Positions 43,425 through 52,313 of a DNA stretch of 64,000 nucleotides are shown here, piece after piece. The notes under the pieces were generated by a model. That model was not told the origin of the DNA. It worked only from the letters and a program-made list of their open reading frames with translations, and did not search any database. Within the stretch, counting starts at the first letter, position 1; each line of letters starts with the position of its first letter. The translations under genes and the position numbers were made by a program. This DNA is from JAFGTX01 sp942492225 (GTDB lineage Bacteria; Bacillota; Clostridia; Peptostreptococcales; Acidaminobacteraceae), in contig CALODS010000007.1 of assembly GCA_942492225.1 (NCBI GenBank), positions 1 to 64,000 on the forward strand, written 5' to 3'.

Positions 43425-45065
43425 CTAACTTAGATTCACAAGAACAGCTATAAACATAAATACTGAGGCAAAACCAAATAATATCGCTTGGAATTTCCAC
43501 TGAAATTTGAACCATTTATTCCAATCTAATCTTGCAACACCAAGAACGCCCATAAGACAACCTGAAGTTGGAACAATAAGATTTGTAAATCCATCCCCTA
43601 ATTGAAATGCTAAAACTGCAACTTGTTTTGTTACGCCAACAAGTTCTGCGAGTGGTGCCATTAATGGCATTGTAAGTGCCGCTTGTCCAGACCCTGATAC
43701 AACAAAGAAATTGAAAACTGATTGGAAAACATACATAATCCAAGCTGTTAAAATTGTTGGGACACCAGCGAGTGTGCCTGACATACTCGATAAAATTGTG
43801 TTCAACATAGATGGTGCATTTGCAGAACTATGCCCCATCACTAAGATGATTCCTTGTGCCATCCCTACAACAAGAGCTGCACCAACCAAATCTTTTGCAC
43901 CTTCTTTAAATGATTCTGCAATCGAGTTAATCGTCATGTCGTTCAATTTGAAAATAGCACCTATAATACCCGATACAAGACCCATCGTAAAGAACACTGA
44001 TGCGATTTCTGGAATATAGTAACCGTTTACTTTTACACCCCAAATCGTCCAAACAATACCTAAAAGAATTGTTAATAGAACTAATATATGTCCAAATTCT
44101 AATTTGTTTGATGATAAATCTTTTCCAGAAAACTCATCTCTATATTGTTGATCTGATTCATAAGCAACTGATGACATTGGGTCTTTTTTTATTCGTGCAC
44201 CATAAGCCATGGTTACACCAATTCCAATCAAAGTGAAAAATACCCACATGACAATACGGAATGTCGATCCTGAACCAACTTGAATTCCAGCGATTCCTTG
44301 AGCAATTGCAACTGAAAATGGATTAACCCATGAAGTCGCAAAACCAATTTGTGTTGCACCATAAGTTATTAAAACACCAACAATTGCATCATAGCCCAGT
44401 GAGATCATAAGTGGAACAACAATCATTGCGAATGGTATCGCTTCCTCACCCATCCCAAAAATTGCCCCGCCAAATGAAAATGCTAAGAACAATGCCGGAA
44501 TTAAAATTTTATCTGCGTTGTTGTATTTCGTAATAATATTAATAATACCTGCATCTACTGCACCTGTTCTCAAAATAATACCAAATGCACCACCAACCAC
44601 TAAAATAAAAGCAACAACTCCAACTGCCGAGCCCCATTTATCTCCTGTAACAAGACCTTCAAACATATAGTTTAAAAAGCCTACGTCTCCCCATTTTTCA
44701 AAAATCTTAATAGATTTCGTCTCACCAGTACTTACAAAGTCGCCATATTGTTGAACAACTGTAGCCCCTTCAAGTTCTACTGCTTTTGCTTTTGACTTTT
44801 TAATATTACCAATTTCTTCTTCACCACTTATGATAAAGGTTTTTGAAGAATCTGTTGCATCAACGATATATTTTGTACCATTGATTGTTACTTCTGCTGT
44901 CTCTTCATCTGCAATCGTTGCAATTACATGGTCATTTGGATCAAGCACAACATAATTGATGTCAAAGAATCCAGTAGGAATCACATATGTTAATAATGCC
45001 GCGAGTAAAACAATAAAGAAAATGATGACGTAAGTGTCTGGCATGCGCCAAGTTTTGTTGTTCAT
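43425..45065 (-). CDS. YfcC-type transporter, candidate importer of beta-Asp-Arg dipeptide or arginine
   Basis: 546 residues, about twelve membrane helices. The motifs GGAIFGMGEEAIPFAMIVVPLMISLGYD and PTSGCLMGVLGVARLDWNKW are typical of the YfcC/DcuC-like superfamily (C4-dicarboxylate, arginine/ornithine or dipeptide carriers). A large extracellular loop (about 45-120) follows the first helix. Preceded by a sigma-54 promoter and upstream repeats shared with the cyanophycinase operon, so it belongs to the same regulon. The exact substrate is inferred from this context. Confidence 0.8.
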   Translation of the reverse strand: MNNKTWRMPDTYVIIFFIVLLAALLTYVIPTGFFDINYVVLDPNDHVIATIADEETAEVTINGTKYIVDATDSSKTFIISGEEEIGNIKKSKAKAVELEGATVVQQYGDFVSTGETKSIKIFEKWGDVGFLNYMFEGLVTGDKWGSAVGVVAFILVVGGAFGIILRTGAVDAGIINIITKYNNADKILIPALFLAFSFGGAIFGMGEEAIPFAMIVVPLMISLGYDAIVGVLITYGATQIGFATSWVNPFSVAIAQGIAGIQVGSGSTFRIVMWVFFTLIGIGVTMAYGARIKKDPMSSVAYESDQQYRDEFSGKDLSSNKLEFGHILVLLTILLGIVWTIWGVKVNGYYIPEIASVFFTMGLVSGIIGAIFKLNDMTINSIAESFKEGAKDLVGAALVVGMAQGIILVMGHSSANAPSMLNTILSSMSGTLAGVPTILTAWIMYVFQSVFNFFVVSGSGQAALTMPLMAPLAELVGVTKQVAVLAFQLGDGFTNLIVPTSGCLMGVLGVARLDWNKWFKFQWKFQAILFGFASVFMFIAVLVNLS

Positions 45066-45106
45066 TTTTTACTTCCCCCTTAAATATTTTGGTTACAATT
45101 ATATAT

Positions 45107-45122
45107 TGCAATTCATATGCCA
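45107..45122 (-). promoter_or_regulatory. Sigma-54 promoter of the YfcC-type gene
   Basis: TGGCAT-N5-TTGCA on the minus strand, an almost ideal -24/-12 element, about 40 bases upstream of the start codon. It is close in sequence and place to the promoter at 51608-51622. Confidence 0.85.
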
Positions 45123-45165
45123 AAATTTTTAAGGTTAAAATATCAAATACACTCATTAATATAAC

Positions 45166-45230
45166 GTTTTAGGGGTTTATTGGTGACTTAAAGAGTGATG
45201 TTAACTTACATAGTCACCATTAACAACCAT
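45166..45230. promoter_or_regulatory. Upstream activator sites of the YfcC-type promoter
   Basis: GTCACCATTAACAACCAT (45213-45230) and an inverted relative TTTATTGGTGAC (45176-45187) lie about 50-110 bases upstream of the -24 element. The first is identical over 18 bases to 51693-51710 in front of the cyanophycinase gene. They are probable binding sites of the enhancer-binding regulator encoded next to them. Confidence 0.7.
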
Positions 45231-45249
45231 TAAAACTGTATCTATTCCA

Positions 45250-46410
45250 TTATTCGTAATAGGCATAGCCTTCTTTTGAAAGTTGGATGCCCATTCTTCC
45301 TTTATAAATTTCAACAAGACCTTTTTCTTTGAGGGTTTGTACTATTCTTCTAATCTGATTTTCAGTTCGTGAATAAGCAGTTTCTTTACTACCTTGGGCC
45401 AAACTTTGTCGACTAATTGTTTGGTCATTTTTTGTATAGTTGTAAATTAGTTCAAATATAACTTTCTCTTCATCTGTTAAAAATATTCTTTTACTACTAA
45501 TTTCGACTACACTTTTATTTTCCACAAAATTGTCATAACCATTAATATGCGTCATTTGTTTAGAAAAAAATTCACCTGCAGGTAAATCTTCTACTGTCAA
45601 TATTTCACTGGTCCGAACTGCAAGCATGTATATAATTGTGTTTTTTAATTCTCTAATATTTCCAGGCCAATGATAAGAACTCAGTCGTTCCAGTAATAAA
45701 AGGTCAAAAGTCACTGCCGATGTCGCCATTCCCTGTGCAATGTGTGTTGACAATTCAGCAACATCTTCTAAACGTTCTCTTAGTGGCTTTAGATGAACAA
45801 AACCCATTTTAAGTCGATAATACAAATCTTCTCTAAACAATTTTTTTGTCACTAATTCGCCTAAGTCTTTATTCGTCGCTGCAATAATACGAACGTCTAT
45901 TGGCCGTATTTCATTTGCACCAATAGGCATGATTTCTTTTTCTTCTAATACCCTGAGTAAACGTAACTGCACTTTAAGTGAGACATCGCCAATCTCATCC
46001 AAAAATATAGTTCCACCATTTGCTTCTTCAAAGAGTCCTTTTTTACCACCTTTTTTAGCACCAGTAAATGCACCATCTGAATAACCAAAGAGCTCACTCT
46101 CGATTAAATCATCAGGCAAAGCACTAAAATTCACCGCCAAAAAAGGCTCATCTTTACGAGTTGAATGATTGTGTATTGCACTTGCAGTAAGTTCTTTACC
46201 AGTACCACTTTCACCTTGAATCAATATGTTCATGTCCGTTTTACCAAGTTTCAAGATTACTTCTCTTACATGTTTAACGCTTTCCGATTGCCCGATTATA
46301 TCTTCTAAATCATATTTTGCCACATAACCTTTTCTCAATGCTTCTGCTTTTGTTTCTTTCGTAAGATGATGTTCTCTTAGTGATTTAAAAAGACGCACAC
46401 TGCAACTCAT
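45250..46410 (-). pseudogene. Sigma-54 enhancer-binding regulator, AAA+ and DNA-binding half
   Basis: 386 residues. The AAA+ domain has Walker A GESGTGKE (about 66-73), the sigma-54 contact motif GAFTGA, Walker B GGTIFLDEIGD and the R-finger region NIRELKN. The C-terminus (EEKVIFELIYNY ... KEKGLVEIY) looks like a winged helix instead of the common Fis-type HTH. The true protein begins in the upstream gene: the linker RLFKSLREHHLTKETKAEALRKGY continues that frame after a one-base shift in an A7 run. No ribosome binding site precedes the ATG at 46410, so it is probably the second half of one regulator. Confidence 0.8.
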
Positions 46411-47305
46411 TTTTTTCTATTCTAAATTTATTAATCACATAATCATTGCCATCTAAAGAAATATTTAGAGGCAATGTTTCCTCATCATCCATAAGGTAGA
46501 CTAAAATTTTTTTGTTTTGAATGACGCGTTCAACCGTGTTACCAATATACATATATTTTTTTACTTTTAAAATTTGCTTAAGAACATCATTAAAAACAAC
46601 AATTTTATGCTGTTGATCATACATCAAAACGCCCTCATTAAAACTATCAATTACGCGTTCGAGATGTGTGTTCAACTGAACTACTTCTTTTCTTGAAGTC
46701 GCTAAGCCCTTTGCAATTTTTATTATTTTTTCGAGATACATTCTTGAAAAAGAACCAGAAGATCTATCAAGTATACTAAGATGTGTTAGCAATTTAGCTA
46801 TTGTTGTAAAATCAAATATTCGGGCACCAATATTAATGATTGTCTCTACTTCGATAGGTACGCATTCTAGCTCGCCAGGTGTAATAGCAATCTTATAATC
46901 CGAAGGAACAATAGGTGCACCTGGGTAATATAACTGTAAGTTCATATGATTCAGACCAATTTCTTCCATAGCAGCCCTTGTTTCTTCCGCAGTTGATTTA
47001 AGGTCATTGACTAATAATACATTTTCATGATCTGGTATGGAAACAATTTGATCTAAATTACTATAATTTATGGTTCGTTTTCCAATTATTTTTGGCACCT
47101 TATCATTTAAAACACCTAATGCAACGACTTCATCATAAAGTGCTTTACTTGAAAACACTTGTACTTCACAATCATTGATTTTTTCAATTCCATCATTACT
47201 GACATACACCTCTATATGAATTGTACTTGGTATGAAGTCTTTCAATTGTTTGTAGAGTGCTTCTGAAGTTTCAAAAGAACCTGAAATTAGCGCAATTTGT
47301 CTCAT
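46385..47305 (-). pseudogene. Sigma-54 enhancer-binding regulator, sensor half (PrpR-N and PAS-like)
   Basis: 306 residues. The first 180 resemble the PrpR N-terminal domain (two Rossmann-like lobes, ligand-sensing). A PAS-like domain follows (VIDSFNEGVLMYDQQHKIVVFNDV). It ends NELQCASF out of frame; after deleting one A from the A7 run near 46404-46411, the frame would read IEKMSCSVRLFKSL and join the AAA+ half. The start at 47305 is preceded by AGGGAGG. The protein probably senses a dipeptide or amino acid product and turns on both sigma-54 promoters. Confidence 0.75.
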
Positions 47306-47333
47306 TGATTCCTCCCTTAACTAGATATCGAAT

Positions 47334-47370
47334 AAAAAGCTGTACAATAAACTTATATTTATTATACAGC
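47334..47370 (-). terminator. Terminator after iadA
   Basis: GCTGTATAATAAA and TTTATTGTACAGC pair with one mismatch and end in TTTTTAT on the minus strand. It separates the cyanophycinase-sensor-iadA operon from the regulator. Confidence 0.7.
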
Positions 47371-47439
47371 ATCTTTTCTGATATATTAATACCATACCTT
47401 TTATTCATTTATCTCGCATAGACTTAAAACACTTTAAAG

Positions 47440-48615
47440 TTAACCTTCAAATGTGCCTTTGACAATTACAATACCCTTTTTCATAAGTTGATTACCCATA
47501 GCAAAAACATCTGTAATCTCAAAAGTTTCGTTATTTACCAATACAATATCCGCATCCTTTCCAACAGCAATAGTGCCCTTGTTACTTAACTTAAGAATAG
47601 TTGATGGATTTTCAGTTATAGGTTTTAATGCAAGTTCAATTTCAAGTTCATGATCTAAAATAAGTTCTTTTACACTTTCATAGAGAGACGTCACACGTCC
47701 TACATCATTTCCAGCAAGTTGCCCAGCTTCATCATAAAGTGGAAGTGAACCTTGGCCATCTGAAGTAAAGGTCATATGTGATGCCTCAACGCCATTTTCA
47801 ATACCTCGTGCAAAGGCATCAGACGCCTTTACTTCTCCCTCTTCTATAAATAATGGTACTGTTGATGTTGTAAAATCAATGTAGCCACCTTTCTTTGCAT
47901 AGTTCAATGCATCTTTATATAGATGACTATTTCTATTTGTATGTGTCGGTAAAAACTGTGACGCTGGTATTTCTGTATTATCCATCATAGAATAAAGGTA
48001 TTCAAATTTTTGCTTTCCGTCGCCAAGATGAACGTTAACAATACCTGCTTTACCTGATAAAATACCGCCAACCCTTGCATCTGAACTAACCCTAGAAAAC
48101 TCATCAATTGTAGGGCTAGAACTCCTATGATCAGACAATGCAATCTCTCCTATACCGATTACTTTGTCAATCATTAAAATGTCTTTTTGGATGCTACCTG
48201 TTATTGTTTGTAAAGGCAAGCGGTAGGATCCCGTATAAACATAACTACTGATTCCCTCTTCTTCAAGTCCCTTTGCTTTTGCTACTAGACTTTCCATACT
48301 TCTCGTAATACCATCTGTTCCAAGACATCCCACAACGGTTGTAACACCTCCAATAACTAAATCTGATAGCATAATTTCAGGCGTTCTTGTACGAAAACCA
48401 CCTTCACCACCACCACCTAGTAAGTGGACATGACCATCAATAAACCCTGGAAATAAATATTTATTCGTCGCGTCAATCACTTCAACAACAGCCACATTTG
48501 TGTCTAAATTGATGACTTCTTCAATCGCTGCAATTTTATTATTTACAATTAATATGTCTTTTTTTCCTAAGAATTTCGGTGCATACACAGATGCATTTTT
48601 GATTAGTTTTAACAT
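47440..48615 (-). CDS. iadA: Isoaspartyl dipeptidase
   Basis: 391 residues, amidohydrolase superfamily. Signature FPGFIDGHVHLLGGGGEGGFRTRTPE, then GEIALSDHRSS, FLPTHTNRN and FTSDGQGSLP supply the metal ligands (HxH, His, His, Asp). The family cleaves beta-aspartyl dipeptides; in cyanophycin breakdown the substrate is beta-Asp-Arg, giving Asp and Arg. GTGGAGGAAAATT precedes the ATG at 48615. It is the third gene of the operon and cytoplasmic. Confidence 0.93.
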   Translation of the reverse strand: MLKLIKNASVYAPKFLGKKDILIVNNKIAAIEEVINLDTNVAVVEVIDATNKYLFPGFIDGHVHLLGGGGEGGFRTRTPEIMLSDLVIGGVTTVVGCLGTDGITRSMESLVAKAKGLEEEGISSYVYTGSYRLPLQTITGSIQKDILMIDKVIGIGEIALSDHRSSSPTIDEFSRVSSDARVGGILSGKAGIVNVHLGDGKQKFEYLYSMMDNTEIPASQFLPTHTNRNSHLYKDALNYAKKGGYIDFTTSTVPLFIEEGEVKASDAFARGIENGVEASHMTFTSDGQGSLPLYDEAGQLAGNDVGRVTSLYESVKELILDHELEIELALKPITENPSTILKLSNKGTIAVGKDADIVLVNNETFEITDVFAMGNQLMKKGIVIVKGTFEG

Positions 48616-48657
48616 AATTTTCCTCCACACTCTTTAGCATAACATGCCTTTTTTAAT

Positions 48658-50196
48658 TTAACTATTTAACCATTGATTAAAATAGGCAAGTAACGCCTCG
48701 CCTTGTTCATCTTTTGAAAACCCTAGTCGTGTTTCTGCGCCTTCCCTCTCAACAATTCTCAGTGGCGATTTTTTAATCCTATGTTCTAAATTCATCTTTT
48801 GAATTAGATAGTCACCAACATCTTCATTAAGCACAGCAATTTCTAATTGCTTTTTTATCAATTTTTTAAAGAGTACTTCATCTCTACTGACAAATAGTTT
48901 ATTTAAACATTTGTCCTCTCTTAGCTGTTTGAAATAGTTATAATCTTTTACAAGTCCAACATTATATCCCTGTAATTGTTTATAATCTGTTAAGTCTTTT
49001 ATCGTATCGCCTAATGTATAGAACCTATAAACACTCTCTGTCCTATAAGGCTCACTAAAGTTCAATATGCCCTTTCGATCTTCTCTATAGCTAATAGTCG
49101 GCAAAATATTAGATAAATTATTTTCAATCATTTTCAATGATGTCTCCCATGGTACCAGTTGAAACTTCACTGACTTTCCAAAATTTTTATATATATTTTT
49201 AATCATGTCTACATCAATCCCACTAAACTGTCCCTGCTCGTATATGATGTAGGGTTCATAAGGAGAGGTTGCTATTACAATCTCTTCTGCAGACTTATTT
49301 TCACTCTCAATTAATTTGAAACTGGTAAATTCAATGTCACTAATCATATGTGTTAATTTGTCGATATCACTTACTTCATCTTCAAGATGTATCTTAATAT
49401 CATTTACATTTTCATCAATTGCTGTAGACGCGTCATAGAAGGCACTTACATTAACCGTTGTTGCTTCAAAACCTTTAGATAAGGATACTTTTATTTCATC
49501 AATCATCATGTTACTTTTAATAGCAGAATCAAATGTTTCTTTAATTAACTCCATAGCATTGATGTTTTCCATTACTGTCTGTGCATCTTTTTCCATAGAT
49601 TGAACCAACTGGTCCATCTTTTCTGTAATTGTATATGCTTGAGACGAGAGCGTTTTAACAAAGTTCATCAATTGTTGTGTTACATTATCTGTTTCTAAAG
49701 ATAACTTTCGTACTTCATCTGCGACTACAGAAAAGCCTCTACCGTATTCTCCTGCTCTTGCAGCTTCTATCGAGGCATTTAATGCAAGTAAATTAGTTTG
49801 GCTATTAATTTTCTTTATTTTACCAATCATATCCTTCGCTTGAGTAGCTAAAAAATTAAATTCTCCAACCGATTCTTTTGATTTATAGAGCTCCCCAGTT
49901 GTATCTTTTAATTTAATTGCACTCTGATAAGTTGCCGTAGTTTTTTCAATTAACATGTCTTGTGACTTTTGTAAATCTGATGACAACTTATGACTCTCAC
50001 TCGAAAAAATCTGAAATGCATCCGTCACCTCGCCAAACATCGTATACATTTCACTTACATTATGAATTTGAAGTCCTGAGGCAGATTTTAAATCTCCTGC
50101 ACTAACATCTATATCTAACATGTTCATTCTAATATTGTCAACATTCACAGAAAACTTAGTGATAAATTCAAGTAACTGTTCAGATGTAGATTTCAT
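48658..50196 (-). CDS. Soluble chemoreceptor-type signalling domain fused to a solute-binding domain
   Basis: 512 residues with no signal peptide and no membrane helix. The N-terminal part is a methyl-accepting signalling domain: coiled coil with the hairpin-tip motif KKINSQTNLLALNASIEAARAGEYGRGFSVVADEVRKLS (about 118-157). The C-terminal 220 residues match a type 3 solute-binding domain (VIATSPYEPYIIYEQGQFSGIDVDMIKNI ... FSEPYRTESVY). So it is an intracellular sensor of an amino acid-like ligand. ATG 50196 with GGGGG upstream. Placed between cyanophycinase and iadA, it may report internal dipeptide or arginine to chemotaxis. Confidence 0.85.
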   Translation of the reverse strand: MKSTSEQLLEFITKFSVNVDNIRMNMLDIDVSAGDLKSASGLQIHNVSEMYTMFGEVTDAFQIFSSESHKLSSDLQKSQDMLIEKTTATYQSAIKLKDTTGELYKSKESVGEFNFLATQAKDMIGKIKKINSQTNLLALNASIEAARAGEYGRGFSVVADEVRKLSLETDNVTQQLMNFVKTLSSQAYTITEKMDQLVQSMEKDAQTVMENINAMELIKETFDSAIKSNMMIDEIKVSLSKGFEATTVNVSAFYDASTAIDENVNDIKIHLEDEVSDIDKLTHMISDIEFTSFKLIESENKSAEEIVIATSPYEPYIIYEQGQFSGIDVDMIKNIYKNFGKSVKFQLVPWETSLKMIENNLSNILPTISYREDRKGILNFSEPYRTESVYRFYTLGDTIKDLTDYKQLQGYNVGLVKDYNYFKQLREDKCLNKLFVSRDEVLFKKLIKKQLEIAVLNEDVGDYLIQKMNLEHRIKKSPLRIVEREGAETRLGFSKDEQGEALLAYFNQWLNS

Positions 50197-50238
50197 ATGT
50201 TTCCCCCTTAATAGTGCCTTGTATTTTGGAGTAATCAT

Positions 50239-50270
50239 GCAGACAACAAAGGCGTCTTCTTGTTATCTGC
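50239..50270. other. Intergenic hairpin without T-run in the cyanophycinase operon
   Basis: GCAGATAACAA and TTGTTGTCTGC form an 11-bp stem (one G-U) between the cyanophycinase gene and the sensor gene. No T-run follows. It may stabilise the upstream mRNA or partially limit downstream expression. Confidence 0.5.
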
Positions 50271-50292
50271 ACAACTTACTTTAATCAAAAAA

Positions 50293-51570
50293 CTATTTTG
50301 GTATATTAATCAATTGTCTGATTTCTATATCAACTGGAAAAATTGACATATCAACAGATTCGAAGGAGTAAATATCAGCAGCACCAGACTGACCCCAATA
50401 ACCTTCAGTTTCCTCTACATTTTTAAAAGTAAACTCAAACCCCTTATTTGTTTCGCCAAATAAGTATGTTTTTACTTCTTCTTTTGCCTCATTATCTACA
50501 AGTTCAAACGCAATAAAATCTCTAAATCTTTGGTTGGGTCCCATTGAACCACCAACAACTGTTTCTGCTGTGTTCATGTACTCATAGCCACGCGTCGTGT
50601 ACTTGTCTTTATCCATTAAGCACTTATTCGTTTTGGTATCATATTGATCGTTACCTTCTACATAAGACACTGAGAAGCCCTCATATCCATCACCTTTTGT
50701 CGCATTTGTTGCGTCTAAGATAACAATACCTCCTTGACCAGAAACGCTAACCATTCCAGTTGCATTATCATAAATCATCGCTGTATTTTCTTCAACACCA
50801 TAAGAGAATGTATAAGTCTCTTTTTCATCATAAGCAACTACTGCTAAACGCCCTAGTCTCGCTTTTCTGTCAAAATGTTGATCAACAATACCTTTGGTAA
50901 AAAACCCCAGTCCTTTCTCAACCACTAATCCTCCAGCATTTTGGTAATCTAAGGTTGATGCATCAAAAGCTTCTGTGTAACCAAAATCTAAAGCACTTAG
51001 ACTGTCACCACCTGCAATCATAACTTCACTCATAATCGCTGCACCTGCACTTGTTCCACCAATGACGGCACCCTTTTTATAAATATCATCTATTGCTTTT
51101 AAAACCAATGTGTCTGTGCCATCTTCATTTAATAAGACTTGTGTGATTCTTGTCTGATCACCACCAATAAACCATATTGCCGTAAGGTCTTTTATGCTAT
51201 CAGCAACCTCTACACTGTTACCATTAGTAAGCCAATTTGACTCATCAACATCTTCTGTTTTTGAATCATCTGCAGTAAGTAAGGGAAGTATTACAATTTG
51301 ATTTTCTTTTACACCTCTGCTAACCATATCCTCTGTGAACATTTTAGTGTACTTTGATGGACTACCACTTGCAGCAGGTACGATACCCACTTTTGCATTT
51401 TCAATGCCCCCTGCTAATTCAATAAACGCCTCATAGACTGCATCGTTATCCGCACGTAGGGCGCCTCCAACAATCACTAATTTTCCAAGATGCTCTTCTT
51501 GAACTGCAAATACAGGCATTATACCTACCAATAACACCAGACTTAACAAAACACTTGATAACTTTTTCAT
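50293..51570 (-). CDS. Secreted cyanophycinase
   Basis: 425 residues with a clear signal peptide (cleaved near FAVQEE), hence exported. Peptidase family S51 features: LVIVGGALRADNDAVYEAFIEL, GIVPAASGSPSKY, IWFIGGDQTRI, and the nucleophile elbow GGTSAGAAIMSE, followed by FTKGIVDQHFDRKARLGRL and GVEENTAMIYD. Extracellular cyanophycinases (CphE type) have this size and motif set. It would hydrolyse cyanophycin (multi-L-arginyl-poly-L-aspartate) to beta-Asp-Arg dipeptides outside the cell. First gene of a sigma-54 operon with the sensor and iadA. Confidence 0.92.
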   Translation of the reverse strand: MKKLSSVLLSLVLLVGIMPVFAVQEEHLGKLVIVGGALRADNDAVYEAFIELAGGIENAKVGIVPAASGSPSKYTKMFTEDMVSRGVKENQIVILPLLTADDSKTEDVDESNWLTNGNSVEVADSIKDLTAIWFIGGDQTRITQVLLNEDGTDTLVLKAIDDIYKKGAVIGGTSAGAAIMSEVMIAGGDSLSALDFGYTEAFDASTLDYQNAGGLVVEKGLGFFTKGIVDQHFDRKARLGRLAVVAYDEKETYTFSYGVEENTAMIYDNATGMVSVSGQGGIVILDATNATKGDGYEGFSVSYVEGNDQYDTKTNKCLMDKDKYTTRGYEYMNTAETVVGGSMGPNQRFRDFIAFELVDNEAKEEVKTYLFGETNKGFEFTFKNVEETEGYWGQSGAADIYSFESVDMSIFPVDIEIRQLINIPK

Positions 51571-51607
51571 ATGACCTCCCGAAATAATTTAATTATAAAT
51601 ACTATAC

Positions 51608-51622
51608 GCAAGTATGATGCCA
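51608..51622 (-). promoter_or_regulatory. Sigma-54 promoter of the cyanophycinase operon
   Basis: TGGCAT-N5-TTGC on the minus strand (TGGCATCATACTTGC), 38 bases before the start codon. It matches the -24/-12 consensus and the promoter at 45107-45122. Confidence 0.85.
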
Positions 51623-51673
51623 CTTATATAATGTTTTTTTACTCATCAATCTTATAATACTTTCTAAAACCCC

Positions 51674-51711
51674 CACCATTAACACTATTAGAGTCACCAT
51701 TAACAACCATA
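51674..51711. promoter_or_regulatory. Upstream activator repeats of the cyanophycinase promoter
   Basis: CACCATTAACACTAT (from 51674) and CACCATTAACAACCAT (from 51695) are direct repeats 21 bases apart, two helical turns, about 50-90 bases upstream of the -24 element. The second is shared with the YfcC-type promoter. They are probable enhancer sites of the PrpR-like regulator. Confidence 0.75.
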
Positions 51712-51849
51712 AACCACTCTTCACAATAAGATCACTTCCACTTTATAAAACAAAAATAACTGACGTCATTTCTTGAAACTCACTCACTTGATTTTTATTA
51801 TGAATCATTTATAATAAAAATAGCATATGCCAAATAACAGGAGGTTTTT

Positions 51850-52206
51850 ATGAAAATAGCATTACCATCAAGAAATAATGTCATTGATGATCATTTCGGA
51901 CATTGCGAGTTTTTTACTGTATTGACTGTCAACAAAGAGGAAAAATCCATTATGGACACTCAAATCGTTGAATCTCCAAATGGTTGTGGGTGCAAGTCGA
52001 ATATTGCAAGTACACTTGCTGATATGGGTGTTACTTTAATGTTGGCTGGCAATATGGGCAATGGGGCAGTTAATAAACTGAGTCAAGCTGGTATCGGTGT
52101 TGTAAGAGGCTGTTCTGGAGAAATAAATCTTGTTGCTCAGGAATGGTTAAATGGCAATATCAAAGATTCAAACATCAGTTGTGCTTCACATGAGTGTCAT
52201 GATTAA
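51850..52206 (+). CDS. NifX/dinitrogenase iron-molybdenum cofactor-type protein
   Basis: 118 residues. MKIALPSRNNVIDDHFGHCEFFTV and GNMGNGAVNKLSQAGIGVVRGCSGEIN are typical of the NifB/NifX/VnfX cofactor-binding domain, widespread in anaerobes outside nitrogen fixation. A C-terminal Cys/His tail (SCASHECH) may bind metal. AGGAGG lies before the ATG. It is transcribed alone, divergent from the cyanophycinase operon, and its promoter region includes the activator repeats. Confidence 0.85.
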   Translation: MKIALPSRNNVIDDHFGHCEFFTVLTVNKEEKSIMDTQIVESPNGCGCKSNIASTLADMGVTLMLAGNMGNGAVNKLSQAGIGVVRGCSGEINLVAQEWLNGNIKDSNISCASHECHD

Positions 52207-52226
52207 TTAAATAAACGCCTAAATAT

Positions 52227-52260
52227 AAAACCCATTTACTGTCATAGTAAATGGGTTTTT
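52227..52260 (+). terminator. Terminator of the NifX-like gene
   Basis: AAAACCCATTTAC and GTAAATGGGTTTT form a perfect 13-bp stem around a 7-nt loop followed by T on the plus strand. Confidence 0.85.
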
Positions 52261-52313
52261 GGCGCTCCACTTGAGTACTAAAAAAGTCACTGCATAGCTA
52301 GTTGCTAATAACT

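Noticed and set aside
43425..45065. Arginine/ornithine antiporter of an arginine deiminase pathway
   Set aside because: No arcA, arcB or arcC nearby, and the promoter and enhancer link it to the cyanophycinase operon instead.
51850..52206. Evidence for nitrogen fixation
   Set aside because: NifX-like single-domain proteins are common in anaerobes without nitrogenase, and no nif genes are nearby.
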